Numbered from the stretch's first letter, positions 8,101 through 16,897 are shown. The stretch: 40,486 nt of DNA from DASWJZ01 sp038211615 (GCA_038211615.1 JBBQVL010000036.1:1-40486), one strand, 5' to 3'. Program-made: numbers and translations. Notes: generated by a model from the sequence alone, not told the origin.

Positions 8101-9408
8101 ATGAGCAAGGCGAAAGACGATTTCATCGCCCGGACCCTGAAAGTCTGGAACCCGGGGAAGACGCTGCAATGGCAGCGCGAGGGCGTCGATCTCGTGATCG
8201 ACAAACGCGAGGGCTATTTCCTGCACGACATGGACGGGAAGCGGCTGATCGATTGCCACCTGAACGGCGGCACCTATTCGCTCGGCCATCGCAATCCGGA
8301 GATTGCCGCGGCGCTGAAGGAAGGCCTCGACCGCTTCGATATCGGCAACCACCATTTCCCTTCGATCGCCCGCACGATGCTGGCCGAGATGCTGCAAGCG
8401 CATACGCCCGAAGGCCTGCAATACTCGATGTTCGCGTCCGGCGGCGGGGAGGCGATCGACATCGCGCTGAAGAGCGCGCGGCACGCGACGCAGCGGCGCA
8501 AGCTTATCTGCCTGCAGCGCTGCTATCACGGCCACACCGGCCTCGCGGTGAAGGTCGGCGACGACCGGTTCTCCAAGCTCTTCCTCTCCGAGGCGGACGA
8601 CGACGAGGTGACCAAGGTCCCCTTCAACGATCTCGACGCCATGGAGCGCGCGATCATGAAGGGCGACGCGGCCTGCGTCATCATCGAGACGATCCCGGCG
8701 ACCTACGGCTTTCCGCTGCCGAAGGAGGGCTACCTCAAGGCCATCAAGGCGATGTGCGAGAAGACCGGCACGCTCTTCATCGCCGACGAGGTGCAGACCG
8801 GGCTGATGCGTTCGGGGAAGATGTGGTGCATCGACACGTACGGTGTCGTTCCGGACATGCTGGTCACCGGCAAGGGTCTTTCGGGTGGGATCTATCCGAT
8901 CGCGGCGGTGGTCGCCAACGAGCGCTCGGCGAAGTGGCTGAAGGAGGATGGCTGGGGCCACATGTCGAGCTTTGGCGGCGCCGAACTCGGCTGCGTGGTC
9001 GCGACCAGGGTGCTGGAGATCTGCGCGCGGAAGGCGACGCAGGCGAACGGGCGCGACATTGCGAAATACCTGCGCGCCGGGCTCGATCGCATCCAGGAGA
9101 GCCACGCGGATTTCTTCGTCGGCATCCGCCAGCGCGGGCTGATCATGGGGCTCGAATTCGACCATCCGGAGGGCGCTAAGTTCGTGATGCGCTCCTGCTA
9201 CGAGAACGGCATCTGGGCGATCTATTCGGCGCTCGATCCGCGTGCGCTCCAGTTCAAGCCGGGCCTGCTTCTCGACCGCACGCTCTCCGACGAGATTCTC
9301 GAGCGGCTCGACAAGGCTGTGGGCGAGGCGAAGGTTGCGGCGCTCGGCAAGCCGAAGATGTCGCGGGCGCGCGCGAAGCCCGGCCGCGCCGTCGCCAAGG
9401 CCGGCTGA
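8101..9408 (+). CDS. Class III PLP-dependent aminotransferase / possible phospholyase
   Basis: Fold-type I PLP enzyme of the class III (ornithine/4-aminobutyrate) group, 435 aa. Visible landmarks are FASGGGEAIDIALKSAR (phosphate binding), CYHGHTG (ring stacking), FIADEVQTGLMRSG (Asp contacting the PLP nitrogen) and LVTGKGLSGGIYPIAAV (Schiff-base Lys). It ends in a basic Ala/Lys/Arg tail. The kinase gene three bases downstream changes the reading: in the ETNPPL/PHYKPL branch of this family, enzymes eliminate phosphate from a phosphorylated amino alcohol instead of transaminating. A plain omega-aminotransferase remains possible. The start has no strong ribosome site; a four-codon mini-ORF (8090-8104) overlaps its ATG. 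Confidence 0.85.
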   Translation: MSKAKDDFIARTLKVWNPGKTLQWQREGVDLVIDKREGYFLHDMDGKRLIDCHLNGGTYSLGHRNPEIAAALKEGLDRFDIGNHHFPSIARTMLAEMLQAHTPEGLQYSMFASGGGEAIDIALKSARHATQRRKLICLQRCYHGHTGLAVKVGDDRFSKLFLSEADDDEVTKVPFNDLDAMERAIMKGDAACVIIETIPATYGFPLPKEGYLKAIKAMCEKTGTLFIADEVQTGLMRSGKMWCIDTYGVVPDMLVTGKGLSGGIYPIAAVVANERSAKWLKEDGWGHMSSFGGAELGCVVATRVLEICARKATQANGRDIAKYLRAGLDRIQESHADFFVGIRQRGLIMGLEFDHPEGAKFVMRSCYENGIWAIYSALDPRALQFKPGLLLDRTLSDEILERLDKAVGEAKVAALGKPKMSRARAKPGRAVAKAG

Positions 9409-9411
9409 GCG

Positions 9412-10443
9412 ATGGCTTTGTCGTCGGCGGGCGCGGGCTCGTTCGATACCCTGCCGCACGCGGCGAAGCTCGAATGTCTGCGCGAACTCGCCGTCCGCGC
9501 GCTCGAAAACTACGATGTCGGCGACGCCGCGGCGCCCACGCTGATCAACCTTTCGGAGAACGCCACCTATCGGATCGACGATCCGGCTTCCGGCCGCCGC
9601 TGGGCGCTGCGGGTGCACCGCGAGGGCTACCATTCGAGGAACGCGGTCGCCTCCGAACTCGCGTGGCTGACGGCGCTGCGCGCCGACGGCGTGGTGACCA
9701 CGCCGGTTCCTGTTCCCGGCCGTGATGGCGGGCTGATCCAGCAAGCCGGCCACGCGGCGATGCGCGCGCCGCGGAACGTCGTCCTCTTCGCCTGGGAAAA
9801 CGGCGCGGAGCCATCGGAGAAGGATCATCTCGGCGAGAAGTTCGAGATGCTGGGCGAAGTGACCGCGCGCATGCATCTCCACGCGCAGCGCTGGCGGCGG
9901 CCAGAAAAATTCGAGCGGCTCGTCTGGGATTTCGCGACGAGCCTCGGCGACAATCCGCACTGGGGGCGCTGGCGCGACGGGATGGGACTGGATCCGGCGA
10001 AGGAGGCGGTGTTCGCCCGCGCGGTCGACCTGATCCGCCGCCGGCTGGAAAAATTCGGCAAGGGACCGGAGCGTTTCGGCCTCATCCACTGCGACATGCG
10101 CCTCGCCAACCTACTGGTCGAGGGCGCGGCCGTGAAGGTCATCGATTTCGACGATTGCGGCTTCTCCTGGCATCTCTACGACGCCGCGACGGCGGTCTCC
10201 TTCTTCGAGCACGAGAGGCATGTGCCGGAGCTGATGAGCGCCTGGGTGAAGGGCTACAGGAAAATCCACGCGCTGCCGGCGGAGGACGAGGCAGAGATCC
10301 CGACCTTCGTCATGCTGCGTCGGATGCTGCTCGTCGCCTGGATCGGCTCGCATGCGGAGACCGACCTGGCGCAGTCGATGGGGGTCGACTACACGGCAAG
10401 AACCTTTCCGATGTGCGAGGACTATCTGGCGCGGTTCGGCTGA
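9412..10443 (+). CDS. APH-fold phosphotransferase (small-molecule kinase)
   Basis: Kinase of the aminoglycoside phosphotransferase/homoserine kinase II/hydroxylysine kinase fold (343 aa). The catalytic loop is LIHCDMRLANLL (the HxDxxxxN pattern, about residues 223-234) and the metal-binding Asp is in VIDFDDCGF. The N-terminal nucleotide-binding lobe includes NLSENATYRI and WALRVHREGYHS. Coupling to the class III PLP enzyme three bases upstream suggests that the pair phosphorylates and then breaks down an amino alcohol, by analogy with hydroxylysine kinase plus phosphohydroxylysine phospholyase. There is no sign of an antibiotic-resistance role. Confidence 0.85.
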   Translation: MALSSAGAGSFDTLPHAAKLECLRELAVRALENYDVGDAAAPTLINLSENATYRIDDPASGRRWALRVHREGYHSRNAVASELAWLTALRADGVVTTPVPVPGRDGGLIQQAGHAAMRAPRNVVLFAWENGAEPSEKDHLGEKFEMLGEVTARMHLHAQRWRRPEKFERLVWDFATSLGDNPHWGRWRDGMGLDPAKEAVFARAVDLIRRRLEKFGKGPERFGLIHCDMRLANLLVEGAAVKVIDFDDCGFSWHLYDAATAVSFFEHERHVPELMSAWVKGYRKIHALPAEDEAEIPTFVMLRRMLLVAWIGSHAETDLAQSMGVDYTARTFPMCEDYLARFG

Positions 10444-10449
10444 TCTCCG

Positions 10450-11577
10450 TCAGTCGTAGTCGGGCACGATGAACGGCGCGTCCGCCGGCAGCGGCAGGTC
10501 CACCCAGCGGCCCTCGCGCATCGAAATGTAGGCGCCCTGAACCAGCTCCTGCGCCTTCAACCCGTCCTCGCCGGTGATCGCCGCCGGCCGCTTCTCGCGG
10601 ATGGCGGCGCAGAACTCGGCGAGCTGCGCGTCATAGGGGCTGCGGCGAGGCGGCTTCACGGTGATCCACCCGCCCTCGAAGCTCTTCCACCAGGCATCGG
10701 GATAGTGCGCCTCGCGCAGGACCTCGGGGAGATCCTTAGCGTGCCGCTCGGTGTAGACGGCAAGCGGCGCTGCGTGGAACGGGTTCAGCGTCTCGGTGGC
10801 GAGATGGATCGAGCCTTCGGTGCCGTAGAGGTCGGTGCCATCGCCGATGGCTGGCGAATAGCGGTCGCTCGTCAACGAGCCGCGTGCGCCGCCTGCGAAG
10901 CGCGTGAGGAGCCAGACGTTGTCGTCCACCTTGTCCGGGAGCGCGCTGTGCACGAGCTCGCCGAAGACGCCGGAAAAATCGCCCACCAGATGCCGCGCGA
11001 GGTCGATGCGGTGGATGGTGAGATCGATGATGGTCGCGCCGCCCGATTGCGCGAGGTCGTAGCGGTAGCGCGTCGCGGCGGGGTAGGCGGTGGATTTCTC
11101 CGAGTAGATGGAGCGGAAGCCGTGCACCTTGCCGATCAGGCCGGATTGCAGCAGCGCTTTCGCGATCTGCACCTGGGCCCAGAAGCGCTGGTTGAAGCCG
11201 ACCTGCAACACCAGCTTCGCCCCGGCGCAGGCCTCGATCATGGCGCGCGCGGAGGCGATGTCGAGCGCCAGCGGCTTCTCGCAGAGGATATGCTTTCCCG
11301 CTGCAGCGGCGGCGAGCACGCCCTCGGAATGGTTGCGGTTGGGGGTCGCGACGATCACCGCATCGACGTCGGACGCTTCGACCAGCGCCTCCAGCCGGTC
11401 ATAGGCGCGTGCGCCGTATTGCTGCGCGAGGTCCCCGGCGCGTTTCGGATCGCGGTCGAACACGGCGGTGAGCGTCGCTTCGCGCGAGCGCGCGATCGTC
11501 GGGGCGTGGCTGAGATGCATGATCGCGCCGGCCCCGATCAGCCCGATGCGCACGCGTTCGCGTTTCTCTTCCGGCAT
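10450..11577 (-). CDS. Gfo/Idh/MocA-family oxidoreductase
   Basis: NAD(P)-dependent sugar or inositol dehydrogenase-like protein (375 aa). The N-terminal Rossmann motif is GLIGAGAI, and the family hallmark CEKPLALD (Lys of the EKP motif) is clear. The C-terminal domain has the DLTIHRIDLARHLVG block with the expected Asp and His. I chose the ATG at 11577 because GAGGGGGA lies at the right distance before it; the frame is open to 11688, but that stretch is low in family character. The substrate is not readable; family members act on inositols, hexoses, pentoses such as apiose, and amino sugars. It converges on the kinase gene with a six-base gap. Confidence 0.88.
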   Translation of the reverse strand: MPEEKRERVRIGLIGAGAIMHLSHAPTIARSREATLTAVFDRDPKRAGDLAQQYGARAYDRLEALVEASDVDAVIVATPNRNHSEGVLAAAAAGKHILCEKPLALDIASARAMIEACAGAKLVLQVGFNQRFWAQVQIAKALLQSGLIGKVHGFRSIYSEKSTAYPAATRYRYDLAQSGGATIIDLTIHRIDLARHLVGDFSGVFGELVHSALPDKVDDNVWLLTRFAGGARGSLTSDRYSPAIGDGTDLYGTEGSIHLATETLNPFHAAPLAVYTERHAKDLPEVLREAHYPDAWWKSFEGGWITVKPPRRSPYDAQLAEFCAAIREKRPAAITGEDGLKAQELVQGAYISMREGRWVDLPLPADAPFIVPDYD

Positions 11578-11686
11578 TTTTCCCCCTCGAGGCCGGCGCT
11601 GGTGGGCGGGACCGGCCGTTCGTTCAGAAGTACTTAACCGTATTCCCGCCATCGTTCGGTCGTCGAGTAGCGGATAGAGTTCAGCC

Positions 11687-12877
11687 ATGCGGTCAACAAC
11701 CTTCTCCTTTCAGGCGGCGATTGTCTTGAGCGCCGCATTTCTGGCGGCTCCCGCGCATGCCAGTTTCCAGGGCTGCGTGTCGGGCCTGCGCTCAAGCGCA
11801 GTGGGGGCCGGCGTGAACCAGTCGACCGTGGCGGCTGCGCTGAATGTCTCCGCGCCGGACGACAAGGTCCTTCGCCTCTCGAAGGTGCAGCCGGAATTCA
11901 AGACGCCGATCTGGGACTATCTCGGCTTTCTGGTGGACGACCAGCGCGTCATCGACGGCCAGGCGATGATGCGGAAATACGATTCCGTGCTGCGCGCCGT
12001 GGAGAAGAAATACGGCGTCAACCGCTTCGTCGTCGCCGCCGTCTGGGGCGTGGAGACCGATTATGGCCGCGAGGCGGGCGACAGCTTCCTGCCGCATGCG
12101 CTGGCGACGCTCGCCTGCACCGGTGGTGGCAGGAGCGCGTTCTGGCGCGGCGAGCTCAACGCAGCGCTGAAGCTGGTCGATCGCGGCGATCTCAATCTGA
12201 ACGAGCTCTATGGCTCGTGGGCCGGCGCCTTCGGCCAGACGCAGTTCATCCCCTCCACCTACCAGCGGCTCGCCGTCGACTTCGACGGGGACGGACGCCG
12301 CGATCTGGTGAATTCCGTTGCCGACGCGCTCGGATCGACCGCGAATTATCTGCGGCGCGGCGGCTGGCAGCCGGGCGGATCGTGGATGGTCGAGGTGCGC
12401 GCGCCCGACGGATATTCCGGGCCGAAGGGGAGGGGCTCAAAGGCAAGCCTCGCGACCTGGAGCAAGCGCGGCCTGCTGCGCGCCGATGGCAAGCCGCTGG
12501 CGGGCGACGCCAAGGCCGGCCTGCTGCTGCCGGCAGGAAGCCGCGGCCCCGGCTTCCTGGTGTTCGGCAATTTCGACGCGATCTACTCCTACAATCAGGC
12601 TGAATCCTACGGCCTCGCGATTTCCTATCTCGCCGACCGCCTGGCCGGCTACCCGGCGCTCCGGACTCCTTGGCCGACCGACGATCCCGGCCTGTCGCGT
12701 GCCGAGCGGCTCCGCCTGCAGGAACTCCTCGTCGCGAACGGCTACGACATCGGATCGGCCGACGGGAAGATCGGCCCCGCGACGCGCGCCGCGATCGCGG
12801 ACGCGGAGACCCGCGTCGGAATGCAGCCTACCGGCCGCCCCGGGCAGAAAATCTTTCGAGCGCTCGGCGGCGGGTAG
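11687..12877 (+). CDS. Exported lytic murein transglycosylase (MltB-type) with peptidoglycan-binding domain
   Basis: Cell-wall enzyme (396 aa) that cleaves glycan strands with anhydro-ring formation. A signal peptide (about residues 1-26, ending AHA) directs it to the periplasm; there is no lipobox, so it is probably soluble. The SLT_2/MltB domain follows, with catalytic Glu123 in AAVWGVETDYG and the substrate motif GAFGQTQFIPSTY. An FDGDGRRDL loop resembles the calcium-binding loop of MltB. Residues of about 335-396 form a peptidoglycan_binding_1 domain (LQELLVANGYDIGSADGKIG). It is divergent from the gene at 10450-11577 and stands alone. Confidence 0.92.
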   Translation: MRSTTFSFQAAIVLSAAFLAAPAHASFQGCVSGLRSSAVGAGVNQSTVAAALNVSAPDDKVLRLSKVQPEFKTPIWDYLGFLVDDQRVIDGQAMMRKYDSVLRAVEKKYGVNRFVVAAVWGVETDYGREAGDSFLPHALATLACTGGGRSAFWRGELNAALKLVDRGDLNLNELYGSWAGAFGQTQFIPSTYQRLAVDFDGDGRRDLVNSVADALGSTANYLRRGGWQPGGSWMVEVRAPDGYSGPKGRGSKASLATWSKRGLLRADGKPLAGDAKAGLLLPAGSRGPGFLVFGNFDAIYSYNQAESYGLAISYLADRLAGYPALRTPWPTDDPGLSRAERLRLQELLVANGYDIGSADGKIGPATRAAIADAETRVGMQPTGRPGQKIFRALGGG

Positions 12878-12924
12878 AGGGCAGCGCGGTAGATTGCCCG
12901 AAACAGGAAGCGGCCCAACACTCC

Positions 12925-13067
12925 GTCATCCCGGTTTGCCCGAAGGCCAAGACCGGGGCCCATACCCCCGATGCGAAGATCAAGAGTCTTCGCGCTGAAA
13001 CCCAGTCTGCAAGATATGGGTGCGTACCGGGTCCCGGACAGGCGCGCTTCGCGCCTTCTGGGATGAC
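12925..13067. repeat. Class A double-hairpin palindrome
   Basis: It starts GTCATCCCGG and ends CTGGGATGAC. Inner CCCATA and TATGGG boxes face each other, and a central hairpin GCGAAGA/TCTTCGC is present. It is related to 18897-19034 and 1-43 but more diverged, with an insertion near TATGGGTGCGTACC. It lies in the 281-base gap between two convergent genes; I see no gene in that gap. Confidence 0.8.
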
Positions 13068-13158
13068 AAAGATTGGAGGCTTGCGACCTGCACCCACTGC
13101 CGCGGGAAGGATGCGCTGATCCAATCGGCCATGGCGACAGTTCGGCCGGGAGGCCTTC

Positions 13159-13926
13159 CTAATCCTTCAGCGCCTCGAGCGATTCGGGCAGGATCTGGCC
13201 GCCGTCGACGACGATCGTCTGGCCGGTGATGTAGGCTGCTTCCTGCGAGGCGAGGAACAGCGCCGCGTAGCCGATGTCCTCGACCGTGCCGAGCCGCTTC
13301 AGCGGGATCGAGGCGGCCATGGTCTTGTGATAGTCGGCGCCGAGCCCCTCCAGCCCCTCGGTAATGATGTTGCCGGGCATCACGGCATTGACGGTGATGC
13401 CGTATCTCGCGAGCTCGATCGCGGCGGTACGCAGGAAGCCTAGCTGGCCGGATTTCGACGCGCCGTAATGCGTCCAGCCGGGGAAGCCGGTGATCGGGCC
13501 CGTAATCGAGGACGTGATGACGATGCGGCCGGCGCCGGTCTTCTTCAGGTAGGGCACGCAGGCCTTCACCGCGAGGAAGGTGCCCTTGAGGTTGGTGCCG
13601 AGCACCTCGTCCCATTGCTCCGGCGACATCTCCTCGATCCGCGCCTGCGGAAAGATGCCGGCATTGGCGCAGAGGATGTCGATGCCGCCGTGGCGTTCGG
13701 CAGCCGCCTTCGCCATCGCGTCGAGATCGGCGAGCTTCGTCACGTCGGCGGCGAAGGCCGACGCGCCGTGGCCGATCTCCTTCGCCGACGCCTCAGCCTC
13801 GCCGGCGTTGCGGGCGACGACCAGAACCTTCGCCCCGTTCCGCGCGAAGACGCGCGCGATGCCCTTGCCGATCCCCTTGCTCGCGCCGGTAACGACGACG
13901 GACTTTCCGGCAATCGAAGTCAGCAC
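13159..13926 (-). CDS. SDR-family oxidoreductase (FabG-like)
   Basis: Short-chain dehydrogenase (255 aa). The cofactor motif is TGASKGIG (residues 14-21), the NAG motif CANAG, the catalytic Ser in VITSSITG and the pair YGASK. The Asn of the tetrad lies in LGTNLKGTF. VVVAR at the second strand (Arg, no Asp) suggests NADP(H). It resembles 3-oxoacyl-ACP reductases in sequence, but its place as the last gene behind a PotABCD-like importer suggests a catabolic job on the imported solute. It begins 34 bases after the permease stop, so it is probably co-transcribed. Confidence 0.88.
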   Translation of the reverse strand: MLTSIAGKSVVVTGASKGIGKGIARVFARNGAKVLVVARNAGEAEASAKEIGHGASAFAADVTKLADLDAMAKAAAERHGGIDILCANAGIFPQARIEEMSPEQWDEVLGTNLKGTFLAVKACVPYLKKTGAGRIVITSSITGPITGFPGWTHYGASKSGQLGFLRTAAIELARYGITVNAVMPGNIITEGLEGLGADYHKTMAASIPLKRLGTVEDIGYAALFLASQEAAYITGQTIVVDGGQILPESLEALKD

Positions 13927-13960
13927 TCCACCCTCCCTCGGCGCGTGCGCCGCGCTTCCT

Positions 13961-14782
13961 TCAGGCTGCCTGACGATCCTCGCGCGCCCTTGCGCGCAGG
14001 ACCAGCGTGATCATCCCGTAGCCGCCGATGAGGATGACGATGGCGCCGATGGTGGCGACGGTGCCGAGCACCGGCACGCCGGGCGTATATCCCGCCACCA
14101 TCTTGGCGTAGAGGAATTCCGGCACCGTCGTGTCGGCGCCGGTCGTGTAGAGCGAGAGGGGGAAATTCCCCCAGGAAAGAAGGAAGGCGAAGAGGCAGCC
14201 GGAGAAAATCCCGGGGAAGAGCACCGGCAGGGTAACCTCGCGAAACACCTGCCAGCGCGTGGCGCCGAGATCGAAGGCGGCTTCCTCGATCGCCGGATCG
14301 AAGCTGTAGACCTGGATGGAGATCACCAGCGTCACGACCGGCACCACCCAGACGAGATGCGCGAAGATCGCCGTCTTCCAGGAGAGCGGCAGGCCGAGCG
14401 CGTTGAACCAGAGAAGCAGCGCCAGGCCCAGCACCGATTGCGGGAAGAAGATCGGGAGCAGCACGAGCTTCTGGTAGAGCGAGCGTCCGCGCCAGTCATA
14501 GCGCGCGAAGGCGAGCGCGCCGAAGAAGGCGATGACGACCGAGATGACTGTCACGCAGAGCGCAATCGAGATCGAGGTGTCGAGAATCTGCCAAGTCTCG
14601 GTCGCGGCGAAGGTCTTCTTCCACCAAGAGAGTCCCCAGCGCGGAATCGGGAAGAGGAAGTAGCGGCTGTCGGTGAGCGAGGCGAGCGTGATGGCGACGC
14701 TCGGCAGATAGAGGAAGATCGCGACCGCCAGGGTCCAGGCGGCGATCAGCGCGTGCCGCCCGCGCTTGCCCGAGGCGTTCAC
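13961..14782 (-). CDS. ABC transporter permease, PotC-like
   Basis: Inner-membrane permease (273 aa) of the spermidine/putrescine group, with six likely membrane spans. The coupling loop is EEAAFDLGATRWQVFREVTL, the EAA motif that docks on the ATPase. The start codon is GTG: the GTG overlaps the TGA of the preceding permease gene (GTGA), which supports this start and tight coupling. The C-terminus is short and basic (RARAREDRQAA). It partners the permease at 14779-15645. Confidence 0.9.
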   Translation of the reverse strand: MNASGKRGRHALIAAWTLAVAIFLYLPSVAITLASLTDSRYFLFPIPRWGLSWWKKTFAATETWQILDTSISIALCVTVISVVIAFFGALAFARYDWRGRSLYQKLVLLPIFFPQSVLGLALLLWFNALGLPLSWKTAIFAHLVWVVPVVTLVISIQVYSFDPAIEEAAFDLGATRWQVFREVTLPVLFPGIFSGCLFAFLLSWGNFPLSLYTTGADTTVPEFLYAKMVAGYTPGVPVLGTVATIGAIVILIGGYGMITLVLRARAREDRQAA

Positions 14783-15645
14783 GGGCTCCTCCGGCGGCCG
14801 AGCACCGCGTCGAGATCGAAGCGGCGCAGGATGAGGAGGACGAGCACGCCCACCACCAGCATCAGCAGCACCGCAAGGGCCGCGCCGAGCGGCCAGTTCT
14901 GCGCGTAGGTGAAGGCGATCTCGATGTCATGTGTGATCGGTATGACCTTCTGCCCGCCGAGCACCTTGAACTCCGCTATCGCTCCAACCGCGAGGACGAA
15001 GGTGAGCAGGAAGCCGATGACGATGCCCGGCATAGAGAGCGGCAGTTCCACCTCGCGGAACACCTGCCAGCGGGTGGCGCCGAGATCAAAGGCGGCTTCG
15101 CGCACCTCGTTCGGCACCATCGCCACGCCGAGCGACATCGGGAAGAGCATGTAGGGCAGGTAGACATAGACCATGCCGAGCACGATCGCCGGCAGCGTGA
15201 AAAGGATGCTCTCGGGCTCGTAGCCGAAGAAGCTCTTCATGCTGCCGAGCAGCACGCCGTTCTTGATGAGGAAGAGCACCCAGCCATAGAGGCGGACATT
15301 CTCCGACACGAAAAGCGGGATGACGAAGAGCAGCGTCAGCGCCATCGACCAGCGGCCGAAGACGCGATTGAGGCCATAGGCGACGGGATAGCAGACGATG
15401 GCGAGGACGATGACGGTCAGGGTCGCGAGGCCGAGCGACCAGAGGAACGAGAGGTAGTTCGTGCTGTCGAGGATCGTCTGGTAGTTCTCCAGAGTCGGCG
15501 CCTGCCAGAAGGAGAAGGTGCGCGCCGGCATGAAGCTGAAGACGACGACCGCGACAAGCGGGGCGACAAAGCCGACCAGGAACAGCGCGACGACGGGAAG
15601 CGCCGAAGCGCCTCCCGGCCCGAGGCGGGCTCCGCCGCTCGCCAT
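14779..15645 (-). CDS. ABC transporter permease, PotB-like
   Basis: First permease of the polyamine-type importer (288 aa), with six likely membrane spans. The EAA coupling loop reads REAAFDLGATRWQVFREVEL, nearly identical to that of its partner permease; this suggests an old duplication or coevolution at the ATPase contact. The ATG at 15645 overlaps the ATPase stop (TGATG). The frame is open much further upstream inside the ATPase gene, but that is a shadow. Later sequence GGQKVIPITHDIEIAFTYAQNWPLGAA is typical of PotB relatives. Confidence 0.9.
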   Translation of the reverse strand: MASGGARLGPGGASALPVVALFLVGFVAPLVAVVVFSFMPARTFSFWQAPTLENYQTILDSTNYLSFLWSLGLATLTVIVLAIVCYPVAYGLNRVFGRWSMALTLLFVIPLFVSENVRLYGWVLFLIKNGVLLGSMKSFFGYEPESILFTLPAIVLGMVYVYLPYMLFPMSLGVAMVPNEVREAAFDLGATRWQVFREVELPLSMPGIVIGFLLTFVLAVGAIAEFKVLGGQKVIPITHDIEIAFTYAQNWPLGAALAVLLMLVVGVLVLLILRRFDLDAVLGRRRSP

Positions 15646-16712
15646 CAGTCGCTCACCAGGATCGAATCCGCTGCGTCCCAGCCGATCGTCACGAGATCGT
15701 CCAGCCGGCCGGAATAGGCCTGCTGGCGGAGCTTCTCGACGATGAATACCTGCTCGCCGACGCGCACCTGGTACTGGATGCGGGAGCCGAGCGCATATTC
15801 GTTGTAGAGGCGGCCCTCGACGCTGTTCTCCGCCTCCGTCGGCGAGGCGAGGAAGCGCACGAATTCCGGCCGGATGACGAGATGTCCCGCGGGGAGGTTG
15901 TTTGCGGTCGGAGGACCGCGGAACGTCGCCTCGAAATCGGTGGCCTTCAGCCGGCCGTCTCCCGTCGCGCTCACCTGGACGATGTTGACGTCGCCCATGA
16001 ACTCGGAGACGAATTTCGTCTGCGGTGCGGTGTAGATCTCGTTCGGCGTGCCGACCTGCACCAGCTTGCCGCCGCGCATGACGCCGATCCTGTCGCTCAT
16101 CACCATGGCCTCCTCGAGGCTGTGAGTGATGTAGATGAAGGTCTTGTGCGTCTCGCGGTGGATGTCCTTCAGCTCCTTCTCCAGGGTCTTGCGGAGCTTG
16201 TAGTCGATCGCCGAAAGCGGCTCGTCGAAGAAGAGGATTTCCGGGTCGTAGGCGAGCGCGCGGGCGAGGGCCACGCGCTGCCGCTCGCCACCGGAGCACT
16301 GGGTGACGCTCTTGGAATAGTAGCTTTCGGGCAGCCGCAGGAGCCGCATCAGCTCCAGCGCGCGCGCTTTCCGCGTCCCCGCGGCCACCCCCTTGATCTT
16401 CAGCGAGAACTCGATGTTCGCGCCGACGGTCTTGTGCGGGAAAAGCGCCAGCGACTGGAACACCAGGCAGGTCGGACGCCGGTTGGCCGGCACGTCGTTG
16501 ACGGTCGCGCCGCGGATGCGGATTTCGCCCTCGCTCGGCGTCTCGAGGCCTGCCAGCATGCGGAGCAGCGTGGTCTTTCCCGAGCCGGAGGGACCCACGA
16601 TGGTGACGAATTCCCCCTCCGCCACGTCAAGGTCGATGCCGTCGACGGCGTTGAAGGTCCCGAATGTCTTCTTCAGGCCGCGGAGGGCGAGGATCGGCTG
16701 GGAGGAGGTCAT
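15645..16712 (-). CDS. ABC transporter ATP-binding protein, PotA-like
   Basis: ATPase of the polyamine-type importer (355 aa). Walker A is GPSGSGKTT (residues 40-48), the Q-loop LVFQSLALFPHKTV, the signature CSGGERQRVALARAL, Walker B EILFFDEPLSAID, and the H-loop THSLEEA. The signature has Cys in place of the usual Leu. A C-terminal TOBE-like domain (about 280-355) completes the PotA/CysA architecture. I chose the ATG at 16712. The frame stays open to 16805, but that extension (MDPMVEPWDDD) is translated from the class B palindrome. Confidence 0.92.
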   Translation of the reverse strand: MTSSQPILALRGLKKTFGTFNAVDGIDLDVAEGEFVTIVGPSGSGKTTLLRMLAGLETPSEGEIRIRGATVNDVPANRRPTCLVFQSLALFPHKTVGANIEFSLKIKGVAAGTRKARALELMRLLRLPESYYSKSVTQCSGGERQRVALARALAYDPEILFFDEPLSAIDYKLRKTLEKELKDIHRETHKTFIYITHSLEEAMVMSDRIGVMRGGKLVQVGTPNEIYTAPQTKFVSEFMGDVNIVQVSATGDGRLKATDFEATFRGPPTANNLPAGHLVIRPEFVRFLASPTEAENSVEGRLYNEYALGSRIQYQVRVGEQVFIVEKLRQQAYSGRLDDLVTIGWDAADSILVSD

Positions 16713-16773
16713 TGACGACGCAATACCATCGGTTTCGGCAAATCCTCTGATCGCCCGCGGCCCACGCTCATCG

Positions 16774-16871
16774 TCGTCATCCCATGGCTCGACCATGGGA
16801 TCCATTCCGTACGAGGCGAACAGTCCCGACCGCTACGGAATGGATTGCCGGGTCAAGCCCGGCAATGACGA
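16774..16871. repeat. Class B double-hairpin palindrome between binding protein and ATPase genes
   Basis: It starts TCGTCATCCCATGG and ends GGCAATGACGA. Hairpins CCCATGG/CCATGGG and TTGCCGGG/CCCGGCAA are joined by CCATTCCGT and ACGGAATGG boxes. It is an inverted copy of 1454-1554 on the plus strand. Because the genes here run on the minus strand, the RNA orientation is the same in both places: GCCGGG hairpin first, CCATGG hairpin second. Confidence 0.85.
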
Positions 16872-16897
16872 CATATGTGGGTGTCGGATGCCAGCGC

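Noticed and set aside
7978..10089. 703-codon open frame on the minus strand
   Set aside because: It is antisense to the aminotransferase and kinase genes, both of which carry clear motifs. The translation is Arg/Asp/His-rich with no domain, as expected of a shadow frame in GC-rich DNA.
11578..11688. Longer N-terminus for the Gfo/Idh/MocA protein
   Set aside because: The Rossmann motif follows the ATG at 11577, which has a good ribosome site; the extra 37 residues have no family character.
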